Of a stretch of 64,000 nucleotides of DNA, positions 52,265-60,956 are shown piece by piece. The position numbers were made by a program, and so were the translations under genes. The DNA is from Gemmataceae bacterium (GTDB lineage: Bacteria; Planctomycetota; Planctomycetia; Gemmatales; Gemmataceae), in NCBI GenBank assembly GCA_009691845.1, contig SIAJ01000015.1:1-64000 (forward strand), read 5' to 3'. The notes under the pieces are model-generated. The model was not told where the DNA came from and did no database searches. It saw nothing but the letters and a program-made list of their open reading frames with translations. The first letter of the stretch is position 1. Every line of letters starts with the position of its first letter.

Positions 52265-53022
52265 ACGTCCCACTCCCGGCCATCCCAGGCGACGACGCGG
52301 TTGAGCATGGTCGCCACCGCCTTCGCGAAGCAGTTGAATAGTCCTTCGCCCTTTTCCGGCGTCGCATGTCGCGAGAAGCCGATGTGGCCGGGCGTGCTGC
52401 GGTCTTGCATCACCCAGGCCCGATGGGCCGGTTCAAAGGCGCGACCGAACTGCACGTCGGGAACCTTTGTAACGTCGCCGACAACCAGGTGCGGAGCGAG
52501 CCGCATGATCATCGAGGTTTCCCATTCGCAAGCGTGGCCCATGCGATCTTGCTTCAGGCCCGCCACGTCCTTCAAGGGTTCCGCACCAAGGGTCCAGTAG
52601 GTGGCCGAGAGAAGCAGCAAATCCGATTTGGCCCGATACTTTTGGCGTAACTCGAACAACGCCTGTTGTGCAGGCACTATGTTCCCACCGTGGCCATTCA
52701 CAAACACGATCCGCCGAAAGCCGTGATGCAGAAAGTTCTCAGCCATGTCGCGGAGTGAATCGAGATAGACGCGCGGTGACGCCGTCATTGTGCCAGGGAA
52801 ATCGAGATGATGTTCCGAATTGCCGAGCCAGTAGAGCGGAGCGAACAACACGCGATCCGCGACTTCCGGCTTCGCGCGGCGTAGGACCTCGCCCAGTAGC
52901 AGGCTATCAGTAAATACAGGCAGGTGATGCCCGTGTTGCTCCAGGGCGGCAATCGGGATGACCACCGGAGTATCGCGGTTCAGTGCCTTGACGGCCGGCC
53001 ACGCGAGTTCGAAAAGTTCCAT
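52261..53022 (-). CDS. Creatininase family amidohydrolase
   Basis: 253 residues from the ATG at 53022 (GGAG upstream); the frame extends into the upstream repeat, but that part is not protein. Metal-ligand motifs of the family are EQHGHHLPVFTDSLL (EQHGxHLPxxTD), SEHHLDFPGTMT, VNGHGGN and GHACEWETSMI. The family includes creatininase and the pyrroloquinoline/F420 precursor peptidases MftE and FbiA-like members; the substrate here is not known. It overlaps the transporter gene by 4 bases, so they are translated together. Confidence 0.88.
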   Translation of the reverse strand: MELFELAWPAVKALNRDTPVVIPIAALEQHGHHLPVFTDSLLLGEVLRRAKPEVADRVLFAPLYWLGNSEHHLDFPGTMTASPRVYLDSLRDMAENFLHHGFRRIVFVNGHGGNIVPAQQALFELRQKYRAKSDLLLLSATYWTLGAEPLKDVAGLKQDRMGHACEWETSMIMRLAPHLVVGDVTKVPDVQFGRAFEPAHRAWVMQDRSTPGHIGFSRHATPEKGEGLFNCFAKAVATMLNRVVAWDGREWDV

Positions 53023-53040
53023 AGGTCTTTCTCCGACTTT

Positions 53041-53117
53041 CCGCTTCGGGGAGGCGGCAGGGGCGAGGGGTGGCTTGTCACCAAAAAACCCACCTCCTAA
53101 CCCCCTCCCCGAAACGG
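53041..53117. repeat. Imperfect inverted repeat upstream of the creatininase gene
   Basis: CCGCTTCGGGGAGGCGG (53041-53057) is the reverse complement of 53101-53117 with two mismatches; the spacer is 43 bases. GC-rich intergenic palindrome that may end the transcript of the large dehydrogenase gene. Confidence 0.5.
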
Positions 53118-53136
53118 AGAGGGGGAACAATACAGG

Positions 53137-56100
53137 TCAATGCTTATGCTTGCCGCCGTGGTTGTGCCCGGAGAACAGTGGGTGCTTTTCGTTCCCCTTG
53201 GCCACGATATACGCAATCAAGTCCAGAATCTCTTCCTTGGTCAGCTTGTCGAGCAGGGCCTTTGGCATGATCGACGTTTTCGACTTGGTCTTCTGATCGA
53301 TCTCGCTTTCCTTGATGATGATTGGATCCGCCTTCAACAGCGGGTTCTCAATTACCTTGTACACTCCGTCTTTCAGTTCCAGAATCATGCCGGTGATCTT
53401 CTTCTCGTTCTTCAGATCAAAAATCCACGACTGATATTTGTCATCGATTTTCAGCGATGGCTCCAGAATGTGCCGCAGGATTTCCAGCGGCTTATCGACC
53501 TTCGGATCGAGCTTAGTGAGGTCCTGGCCGACTTCGAAGCCGATGCCCCCCATCTTGTGACAGGAAATGCAGCTTGCCACGGTGAAAATTTGCTTCGCGG
53601 TTGCGAAGGATCGGTCGTTCTTCATCTTCTCGACTTCGCCGGCCAACTCTTCAATCTTCCACTCCTTGCGGGGCCGGTTGAACTTGAGTAAATCGTCTTT
53701 CATCGGAAGGTTCGCCTTGGCAAGATACGCTTCCGGCTCAGCAAGATACTCTTCCAGATCGGCAACCACATATAAGGCACCGTACATACGTCGCCAGTGG
53801 CCCGGGTAGGTGCAGACATACGGGTAGATGCCCGGCACGGTCGGGGCGTTGTAGGCCAACCGTTCCGAATTTCGTGGCTGCAGGAGTTTGCTCTTTAGCA
53901 GGACCTTGTTGGAAACCGGAACATACGCCCGCTCCATGGCACCAGCCTGGGTAGCCTGCGATTCAGCGAGCAAGCCGATTTCCTCAAGCGAGCCAGGCTG
54001 CACGATCACGAAGTTGTGCGGCATGATGTCCGTGTTCTCGAACAGGAACTCGATCGGCTTACCGGCCTGCACAACCATGCGATCCTTGTCGAAGAGCATC
54101 TGATCGGTCAGTGTGCCCACACGCAAAACCCGAACACCGATCTCACCGAGTTCCTTGCGGGTCGCACGACCTTGATCGGCAGGTAGCAATCGTGTGAGAG
54201 ATTCGGCAAACTGCAACGCGTCAACGGCTTCGTCCGATGTTCGCTCCGTGACGGGCAGCTTCTTGATGTAGCCGACAATACTATCGAGCAACGGCCTGGC
54301 CTGATCGGCAGGCCAATCGGACGACGGAATGCGATTGAGTGTCGTGACGGCCGCGTGTCGCTCGGCATCGTCTTTCACGAACTTGGCGATCGCGAGGAAC
54401 GTGGCAGATTCCTTGCCGCGAACGCTGGTCAGGCCGACCATGGCCGCCCGCCGAATAATGCGTTCCGGCGATTCGCTTCCGAGGGCGAATCGGGCCAGAA
54501 CCTGGGGCGTCGGGTTCTTGGTTCTCTCGAAGATAGTGGCACGCTTGGCGTCCAGAATCTTGAGTGTGAAGTTGTTCAGCCGCGAGCCGAGGTTGCCGTC
54601 GGTGCGGTTATAAATCTCAACCAACTCGATGGGGTACTCTGCTCCGAGGTCAATTTCCCACCAGGGGCCATCCTCGCCTTCCTTGGAGTGCGTCGCGCCG
54701 TTATCGTTGAAAGCGCCACTCTTGTTGCCGTCGATCGCTCGACTTGCAACCCCGCCGGCGCCGACGCTCGATTGGGTTGCCTTGCCCTTGCGGGCGACGT
54801 TGCGTCCATCGCTGAAAATCTCGACTTCGGCGAGCGTCAGCGTCCGTTGCTTGCCTGGCAATTCGATCCGCACAAATCGACCCATCGATCCCGAGGCCTT
54901 CGGAATCGCTGAGGCCAACTCCGGGGGCAAGCCATCCAGCAGTGGCACGATTCGCGGGTAGAGAGCCAATTTCTGTCCGATGTCGCGTACCAGCGGCATG
55001 GCATTGACCAGGTCCTTGAGCGAATGCGCTGTCTTGATCGCGAGCGCCCACGCCTTGTCAGGCGTGCCATCAGCGGCAATGAGCGAGGCATAGCCAAGTT
55101 GCCGCGTGATCGGCGTGCGCGCTGTCAACGCAAGGGATTCCAGATCGGCACGGACATCCGGTAACTGACTGGTACGTTCCGTAAGAAGCCGAACCAAATC
55201 AAATGCGACGGCTTCGTCGGTATTTTGCTGGATGTCGTGTTCGCGAATCGCATCGAGAAGAACTTTGAGTTCACTCTTCTTGCTGGAGGCCGCGAGTCCG
55301 GTCAGGGCCTCACGACGAAACTCATCGCGAACGCCCGTGCGGAAGAGTAGTTCCATGTACACGCCGGATGTGCGTTTCATCTTCAGAAGGTCGTCCGTGC
55401 CGACGTTGCGAAGGAAGAAGCGTGCGCCGGCAGCGGTGGTGAAGTTGATCGACTTCCCCGCTGCGATTGCTTTCTTCACGTGCGGGTCCAAAGCTCGCAT
55501 GGTCTCACTGCGAACGAACGTGATGTACTCGTCCATCGGCAAGCTCTCGGCAATCAGCGGGATTTCCACGGCCTCGGCCTCCGTGAAGAAACTCGCCGCC
55601 CGGACGGCTTCGAGGCGTACTCGTGGTGCGCCATCGGCAGCAAGTGTCTTGAAGATGTCGAGCGATCCGGGCACCCGATCACGCCAGTAGCACAAGACGC
55701 GAGCGCCCGCAGCACGAGCACGAAAATCATCGGCCTTCAGCACTCGCTGCAGCAGATCGACATCAACGACGTTGTGCTGCTGATGCACCCACAAGGCTTC
55801 GGTGAGCAGATGCTCGTAACCCTTGGTGAGAATCTCCATCGCCGCAATCCACTTGTTCGTCGCCGCAATGACCTCTTCGCTCCTGCGTCCGCTGAGTTCG
55901 ATCCGGGTTAAATAACGGACGCGATCCTCGGGAGATTTCAAGAGCTCAAGCAACTTCTCGATCGGTTCACCCGCGATCTTGGCAGGCTTCAGAAGCGAGC
56001 GCTGCTCGGCCGTCACGCGGTAAATGCGGCCATGCTCGTGATCGCGATTCGGATCGCGGAGGTTATGTTGCATGTGGCCGATGATCGGGTTGTGCCAGTC

Positions 56101-58080
56101 GGTGAAGTACAGGGCACCATCGGGACCGACTTTCAAATCGGAAGGTCGGAAGTTCGGGTCGCTCGAGAAAAGCAGCGGTTCCATCTCCGTGCCCGTAAAA
56201 CTCGCACCCTTATCGGAGATCTTGTAGCTCAGCAGGCCTTGAAAACCGATCACGTTAGCGAGAATCAGATTCCCGTTTATGGAGTCAGAGAAATGGCTAC
56301 TCGACAAGTATTCGATGGCCGCACACGGCCGCGTTCGCTGCTGATACACCTGTGGCGGGCGGCTGTGCTTGTTCGGGTAATCCAGATGTCCGGAAAACAG
56401 GGCCGCGTGATACGGGTTGGCCCCGGTGCCATCGACAACGATGTCCTGACCCCACTTGTCGAAGATGTGGCCATGGGGATTGGCGAAGCCGTAGGAGACG
56501 TACACATCAAATTTCTGCGTGCGAGGCTCGTAACGGAAAACTCCCGCATTCGATAGCCGAACTGGCGGACCGTACGGCGTTTCCACCTGCGACTGATGAA
56601 ACGTCCCTTCCTGGAAGTACAAAGCCCCGCCCGGATCGAGTGTGAAACTGTTCGCGGCATGGTGCGTGTCAGCCGAGTCGATGCCGCTGATGAGGGTTGT
56701 CCGCACGTCGGCCTTGTCGTCGCCGTTCGTGTCCTTCAGGAAGATGACGTTGGGTGAATTGGCGACGATCACGCCGCCGTTGTAAAACTCGAATCCGGTC
56801 GGATTGTGCAAGTTATCGGCAAACACCGTCATCTTGTCAGCCCGGCCGTCGCCATCCGTGTCTTCGAGGATGAGCAGCTTGTCGTTCATCGGTTTCTTGG
56901 GCGTCCAGTGTGGGTACGTTGGCCAAGTTGCAACCCACAGCCGGCCCTTGGTGTCCCAGGCCATCTGCACGGGGGCAACCAGTTCCGGAAACTCCTTCTC
57001 GGTGGCGAAAACATTGACCTTGAGACCCTTGGCCACCGTCATTTTGGTCAGAGATTCCTCGCCTGTAAGAAACAGGTGTTTTCCATTCGGCCCGGCCCCT
57101 GGCTTGTTGGAGGTGACGGGAATGAAATCGGGCGTGTTGCTGTCATCGATTTTTTGTTCCTGACCCACTGCTGTCGCCCAAACCTTCTTGTCGCGGTTGG
57201 CTGTCATGGCATCAAGAATTTCCAGTTCGCGTTGAGCGACGATGCGATTGGATTGCCCTCCGACGAATTTTAGATCGGCCCGGCCACCGAAAACCGAGTA
57301 GCCGTCCGTGGTGCGGTAACGGTTGAACCAATGAAAATTTTTATCTTGAACGGCCTTGCGAACCGCTTCAAGGGTCACGGTCGGGCGATCGATTTCGGAA
57401 CCGAACAGGGCTCGGTCGATTTCCTGAGCGACCAATTCGTTACCTTTGCCAGTCAGATGGATGCCATTGATCGACAGCGGCTCGACTGCCTTGGCGTAAA
57501 GTTCCTGGGTTGGCTTGAACAGATCGACGAAGGGGACATCGTTCGCCTTCGCGACCTCAGCCATTGCGGCCGTGAACAGGGCCAGTCGCTTATTGTTTTC
57601 GACGCCGTCGGGAAGATTGGCGGTCTTGAGGTTTTCGTTCGCGATGGGGGAGAACAGTACCAGACGTGTCAGTTTCTGGACGTCGTACTTCTGCGCTCGC
57701 GTGTGCTTGATGAACGCCTCGAGATCTTTCTTGAACTTCTCGACACCGGCTTCGCCGGCGAACGACTCGTTGTAACCGAAGAATGCGAACACCACGTTGG
57801 CCTGAACGCGGGTGAGCCATTCATCCGGGCTGCCGAAGTTGGCCGAGCGAAGTCGTTGGGTCAACTCGTCTCCGGAGAAGCCGAGATTGCGGATGACGAG
57901 ATCGTGCTTCGGATAGCGCGTGTGCAGAAAAGCTTCGAGCCAGCCATCGTGCTGCATACGATCGGCCAGCGTGTTGCCGATGATGCCGATGTGATCGCCC
58001 TTCTTGAGTTCAAGGGGATCGGCCGCCTGCAAGGGGAGGGCGGTCAAGCAAACAAACAATGCTAAGCGGGAGAACTTCAT
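53137..58080 (-). CDS. 1647-residue exported fusion: SGNH + propeller dehydrogenase + HEAT + discoidin + cupredoxin + cytochrome c
   Basis: Signal peptide 1-20. Residues ~28-225: an SGNH hydrolase-like domain (GIIGNTLADRMQHDGW in place of the usual GDS block; FGYNES; LSINGIHLTGKGNELVA with the catalytic-type His). About 330-700: a sorbosone-dehydrogenase-like beta-propeller (VQMAWDTKGRLWVATWPTYP, ILEDTDGDGRADKMTVF, FTDWHNPIIGHMQH). About 700-1060: HEAT-like helices. About 1062-1192: an F5/8 type C (discoidin) domain (RFVRIELPG, WWEIDLGAEYPIELVEIYNR). About 1319-1440: a cupredoxin with Cu ligands H1355 (MPHN), C1423, H1428 (YVCTYPGH) and M1432. About 1492-1647: cytochrome c (CISCHKMGG) with a His-rich tail GHNHGGKHKH. 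One unbroken frame. First gene of a unit with creatininase and MFS. Confidence 0.85.
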   Translation of the reverse strand: MKFSRLALFVCLTALPLQAADPLELKKGDHIGIIGNTLADRMQHDGWLEAFLHTRYPKHDLVIRNLGFSGDELTQRLRSANFGSPDEWLTRVQANVVFAFFGYNESFAGEAGVEKFKKDLEAFIKHTRAQKYDVQKLTRLVLFSPIANENLKTANLPDGVENNKRLALFTAAMAEVAKANDVPFVDLFKPTQELYAKAVEPLSINGIHLTGKGNELVAQEIDRALFGSEIDRPTVTLEAVRKAVQDKNFHWFNRYRTTDGYSVFGGRADLKFVGGQSNRIVAQRELEILDAMTANRDKKVWATAVGQEQKIDDSNTPDFIPVTSNKPGAGPNGKHLFLTGEESLTKMTVAKGLKVNVFATEKEFPELVAPVQMAWDTKGRLWVATWPTYPHWTPKKPMNDKLLILEDTDGDGRADKMTVFADNLHNPTGFEFYNGGVIVANSPNVIFLKDTNGDDKADVRTTLISGIDSADTHHAANSFTLDPGGALYFQEGTFHQSQVETPYGPPVRLSNAGVFRYEPRTQKFDVYVSYGFANPHGHIFDKWGQDIVVDGTGANPYHAALFSGHLDYPNKHSRPPQVYQQRTRPCAAIEYLSSSHFSDSINGNLILANVIGFQGLLSYKISDKGASFTGTEMEPLLFSSDPNFRPSDLKVGPDGALYFTDWHNPIIGHMQHNLRDPNRDHEHGRIYRVTAEQRSLLKPAKIAGEPIEKLLELLKSPEDRVRYLTRIELSGRRSEEVIAATNKWIAAMEILTKGYEHLLTEALWVHQQHNVVDVDLLQRVLKADDFRARAAGARVLCYWRDRVPGSLDIFKTLAADGAPRVRLEAVRAASFFTEAEAVEIPLIAESLPMDEYITFVRSETMRALDPHVKKAIAAGKSINFTTAAGARFFLRNVGTDDLLKMKRTSGVYMELLFRTGVRDEFRREALTGLAASSKKSELKVLLDAIREHDIQQNTDEAVAFDLVRLLTERTSQLPDVRADLESLALTARTPITRQLGYASLIAADGTPDKAWALAIKTAHSLKDLVNAMPLVRDIGQKLALYPRIVPLLDGLPPELASAIPKASGSMGRFVRIELPGKQRTLTLAEVEIFSDGRNVARKGKATQSSVGAGGVASRAIDGNKSGAFNDNGATHSKEGEDGPWWEIDLGAEYPIELVEIYNRTDGNLGSRLNNFTLKILDAKRATIFERTKNPTPQVLARFALGSESPERIIRRAAMVGLTSVRGKESATFLAIAKFVKDDAERHAAVTTLNRIPSSDWPADQARPLLDSIVGYIKKLPVTERTSDEAVDALQFAESLTRLLPADQGRATRKELGEIGVRVLRVGTLTDQMLFDKDRMVVQAGKPIEFLFENTDIMPHNFVIVQPGSLEEIGLLAESQATQAGAMERAYVPVSNKVLLKSKLLQPRNSERLAYNAPTVPGIYPYVCTYPGHWRRMYGALYVVADLEEYLAEPEAYLAKANLPMKDDLLKFNRPRKEWKIEELAGEVEKMKNDRSFATAKQIFTVASCISCHKMGGIGFEVGQDLTKLDPKVDKPLEILRHILEPSLKIDDKYQSWIFDLKNEKKITGMILELKDGVYKVIENPLLKADPIIIKESEIDQKTKSKTSIMPKALLDKLTKEEILDLIAYIVAKGNEKHPLFSGHNHGGKHKH

Positions 58081-58143
58081 GGCGATGAACCCAGTGGATG
58101 AAGGGCTTGGTAGGCTGGCACAGAGAGTCTAGGAATTCAAGTT

Positions 58144-58179
58144 CCGAAAGCCCACGGACGGCCGTCCGCGGGCTTTCGG
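58144..58179. terminator. 36-base palindromic hairpin after the secreted-protein gene
   Basis: CCGAAAGCCCACGGACGG (58144-58161) pairs with the next 18 bases with one mismatch, forming a long GC-rich stem. It lies 4 bases beyond the stop of the minus-strand gene at 58184 and 64 bases upstream of the 1647-residue gene start, so it probably ends the former transcript. Confidence 0.65.
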
Positions 58180-58183
58180 CTTC

Positions 58184-59527
58184 TTAATTGTCTTTCTTTG
58201 GCTTCTCGAGCAATTGGAACGAGTCGAAGAACCTCTTCTGATCCACCTTAAGTGATTTTTCGTGGGCCAGCATCACCTGGATGATTCGATCGTTCACGAC
58301 ATAGGCTCGTTGAATGATCGTGATCGACGTTTCGCCCTGCTTCTTGTCTTGGATGAACTCGGTACCCGAGAAGCCGTTCAAACTAATTTCGGTCTTCTTC
58401 TGCACGGTTTCTGCCGCGGCAAATGTGGCCATTACCGCCGCCGTCATTCCCTTTGTCTCCGTCACCATCACGAAATAAGCAGCCCGATCGCGGTTCGTCG
58501 GCAGCAGAAATTGAAGCTTCGGAGGGTCGCCGCCAGCCTTGTCCTGTTTGGGGACACCCGGAAACTGAACACGAAACCCGTTTTCTTTCGAGGCGAATTC
58601 GATCCAGACTTCCGGCCCTGTAACCCATTCGACCTTTGGAACCACGATCGCTAATGGATCGGCAACTTCGGCTGTGGTACTGGATGTCGAGACGCTTTTG
58701 ACATCAAGTTCCAAGGTCCCTTTCTTCTCGGCCGTTTCAAACGCCCCTTTGCCGCGAATGACCTCCGTGTGCTTCACAATTCGTTCGGTGGAACTGCCAT
58801 CAATGGCAACCTCCAGCGTACCAGAATGTTCGACAATAGCCGGGGTAGCGAATGTCACCACTTCGTAAGCACCGATCGCCGCGATCTTCGCTTCCACTTC
58901 AATGATGCCGAACTGCGATTTTTCTTTTTGCAGGACCTTTGTGAGTTTGGCGGTGATGGTCGATTTGGCCGGATCAAGTTTGTAGTCCGTGACATCCGCA
59001 AGTACGGTTTTGGGGTCCAGCTTCCATTCTTCGCCGACTTTGACCGGCCTGCCCGGAGCAAGCCATGCGACGATCGCATCCCAGTCGCTCTTCTGGTTGA
59101 CCACGTCTGCCAGGTTCGAGATGTCGTCGGCTGCCAAGTCCGCCTTTCCGACCACGCCGATCCGGTATTGGCCGTCCTTTTTCTCAAACAGCAAGGTTCG
59201 GCCCCCGTAGCTTCGCGTCAAGTTCTTTCCGTCTTTCGAATACGACGCTTTCTTGTAAGACCGCAAGAACTTTGTCGCCCGGCCTTCTGGACCGACAGCC
59301 AACACCGTCGTGCATAATTCGATTACCGCAACTTCGGGTTTCACCTCATCGATGAGATTGCCTTGCGGATCAAGGAATTTGGCCGATCCCGAATCGGTGT
59401 CCGAATACTTATTAGTTGTCGTTTGCCCGACACCGGCGGTCATTTTGAGCTTGATGTCGTAGGTGATCTGAGCGTTCGCAGACGCGACCGCGAGCGGAAA
59501 TATCAGGGCTGAGAGGATGAAACGCAT
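58184..59527 (-). CDS. Exported protein of unknown function
   Basis: 447 residues. The signal peptide is MRFILSALIFPLAVASANAQ. The rest is soluble and beta-rich. A middle portion (KLDPKTVLADVTDYKLDPAK, KLTKVLQKEKSQFGIIEVEAKI) reads like lipid-binding or barrel-type exported proteins. The C-terminal ~150 residues (FASKENGFRVQFPGVPKQDK, FDSFQLLEK) resemble the short exported domains of planctomycetes in which a FxVxFPGxP segment recurs. No catalytic motif is seen. The ATG at 59527 is the only sensible start. Confidence 0.7.
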   Translation of the reverse strand: MRFILSALIFPLAVASANAQITYDIKLKMTAGVGQTTTNKYSDTDSGSAKFLDPQGNLIDEVKPEVAVIELCTTVLAVGPEGRATKFLRSYKKASYSKDGKNLTRSYGGRTLLFEKKDGQYRIGVVGKADLAADDISNLADVVNQKSDWDAIVAWLAPGRPVKVGEEWKLDPKTVLADVTDYKLDPAKSTITAKLTKVLQKEKSQFGIIEVEAKIAAIGAYEVVTFATPAIVEHSGTLEVAIDGSSTERIVKHTEVIRGKGAFETAEKKGTLELDVKSVSTSSTTAEVADPLAIVVPKVEWVTGPEVWIEFASKENGFRVQFPGVPKQDKAGGDPPKLQFLLPTNRDRAAYFVMVTETKGMTAAVMATFAAAETVQKKTEISLNGFSGTEFIQDKKQGETSITIIQRAYVVNDRIIQVMLAHEKSLKVDQKRFFDSFQLLEKPKKDN

Positions 59528-59640
59528 GGCAATTTCTCCATCGGGTGGCTTGTGCTCTCCACTAACCCATAGAGATAGCGCGAGCTCTCAAAAAAGTAAC
59601 CAAACTTTGAAGAATCTGGACGGATTTCACCAAAAAAAGT

Positions 59641-60939
59641 TCAAGGCGAAACTGGCTGCGTCCACGCACATTCCACATCCCCCTTCTGATACGGGTTTGG
59701 ATGTGCCTTCGAGGAAGTCACCTTGGCCCGGACATACAATTCCTTACCAGAAAACTTGTATTTCGGATTGACTCCATCCACTTCCGCGACAACTTTGCCG
59801 ACCTCGTCGCTGTACAGGCGTGTGACTTCCAGTTCCTTGCCGTCCTTGTCGAGATGTGGCTTCGACTCGAGAGACACATCACGCATAGTGGCGACAAATT
59901 GCGTCTTGTAGGTGATACCGGCTTTGCTGCGAATTGTGAGCGACAGCTCGTTGTCCTTGCGGCCAAAATCATCGAGTTTGACACCCGAGGACGAGTAAAA
60001 GTCACCAGCCTCCAGGCCGCGAACGATCGACTCCGCGGAGAGATGTTGCGTACGCACCATCACCCAGCCGCGGCCCGGATTTACTTTGCCCACGCCGAAT
60101 TCGTGGTAGCCATGCGCATCGTCCGTGGCGACGCCGTAGATGATCGGCAGTTTGTGTTTCGCCAACCGGAGCGTGAGTACGATGTCCCAGATACGTTCGC
60201 AACTCGCATGAGTGGGGTCGCCGTAATTGCGGACGCCGGGATGGCCGTTGAAAATCTCGAAAAACTTCAATTCCTCGGACATCAGCATGTCTTCCGCCCG
60301 GACGCCCCAGCCAAAATTGGGGTGATTCAGAATCGCCAGCATCTTCCAGCCGCTTTTCTTTCGCTGGGCGGAAATTCCTCGAACATTCACATCGATCGTC
60401 TCGGCGACATTATTTCCCTTGGCTGCGGGAATTACATCGCGAAGATTGATGCCGTTCATGTGTACCGGCAGGTTCGCGTAAGACGATGAAAGTTCCTCCC
60501 CCGGGATCATGAGAAACTTGCCCGGCTCCTCTAGAAAGCTGCGGAACTCACGAAGTGGCTTGAGCCGAACCTGTTTCTTTTCCTTTTCCTCTCGGAATTC
60601 CACCCACTCACTCCCGAAGCGATCGACATATTTCTTCAGCCCCTTTTCGATCCTGGGATTCACGTCCACCCAACGTTCTGCATCGGAAAGAACATTGTGA
60701 TCGGTCAGCGACAAGAAGTCGTAGCCGTGTGCCTTGTACCAGTCGGCCACCATTTCCGGATAGTCGTCGCCGTCGCTCCAGAGGGTATGCGTGTGGAGAT
60801 TCCCTTTCCAGAACTTCGGGCCGGATGCGAGTTCCTTCGCTCCAGGCTCGACCTTCGGGGCATCGGCTTTTCGTTGCCCGAGAGCAACCGCTCCCAGGAC
60901 GATGGCCATGCATAAACCGATTGTGATGGATCGCAACAT
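59641..60939 (-). CDS. Exported PHP-domain metallohydrolase (CehA/McbA-like)
   Basis: 432 residues from the ATG at 60939, chosen for the signal peptide MLRSITIGLCMAIVLGAVALG. PHP metal motifs are in order: NLHTHTLWSDGDD (motif I HxH), SLTDHNVLSD (motif II), a central PGEELSS (motif with metal Glu), ILNHPNFGWG and ATDDAHGYHE (motif IV D.H). The CehA/McbA group of PHP proteins includes carbamate- and phosphoester-hydrolysing enzymes. The C-terminal ~120 residues form a beta domain. The gene starts 17 bases after the beta-CASP gene stop, so they may form an operon. Confidence 0.83.
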   Translation of the reverse strand: MLRSITIGLCMAIVLGAVALGQRKADAPKVEPGAKELASGPKFWKGNLHTHTLWSDGDDYPEMVADWYKAHGYDFLSLTDHNVLSDAERWVDVNPRIEKGLKKYVDRFGSEWVEFREEKEKKQVRLKPLREFRSFLEEPGKFLMIPGEELSSSYANLPVHMNGINLRDVIPAAKGNNVAETIDVNVRGISAQRKKSGWKMLAILNHPNFGWGVRAEDMLMSEELKFFEIFNGHPGVRNYGDPTHASCERIWDIVLTLRLAKHKLPIIYGVATDDAHGYHEFGVGKVNPGRGWVMVRTQHLSAESIVRGLEAGDFYSSSGVKLDDFGRKDNELSLTIRSKAGITYKTQFVATMRDVSLESKPHLDKDGKELEVTRLYSDEVGKVVAEVDGVNPKYKFSGKELYVRAKVTSSKAHPNPYQKGDVECAWTQPVSP

Positions 60940-60956
60940 GTAAGTCTCCGTGTGAA

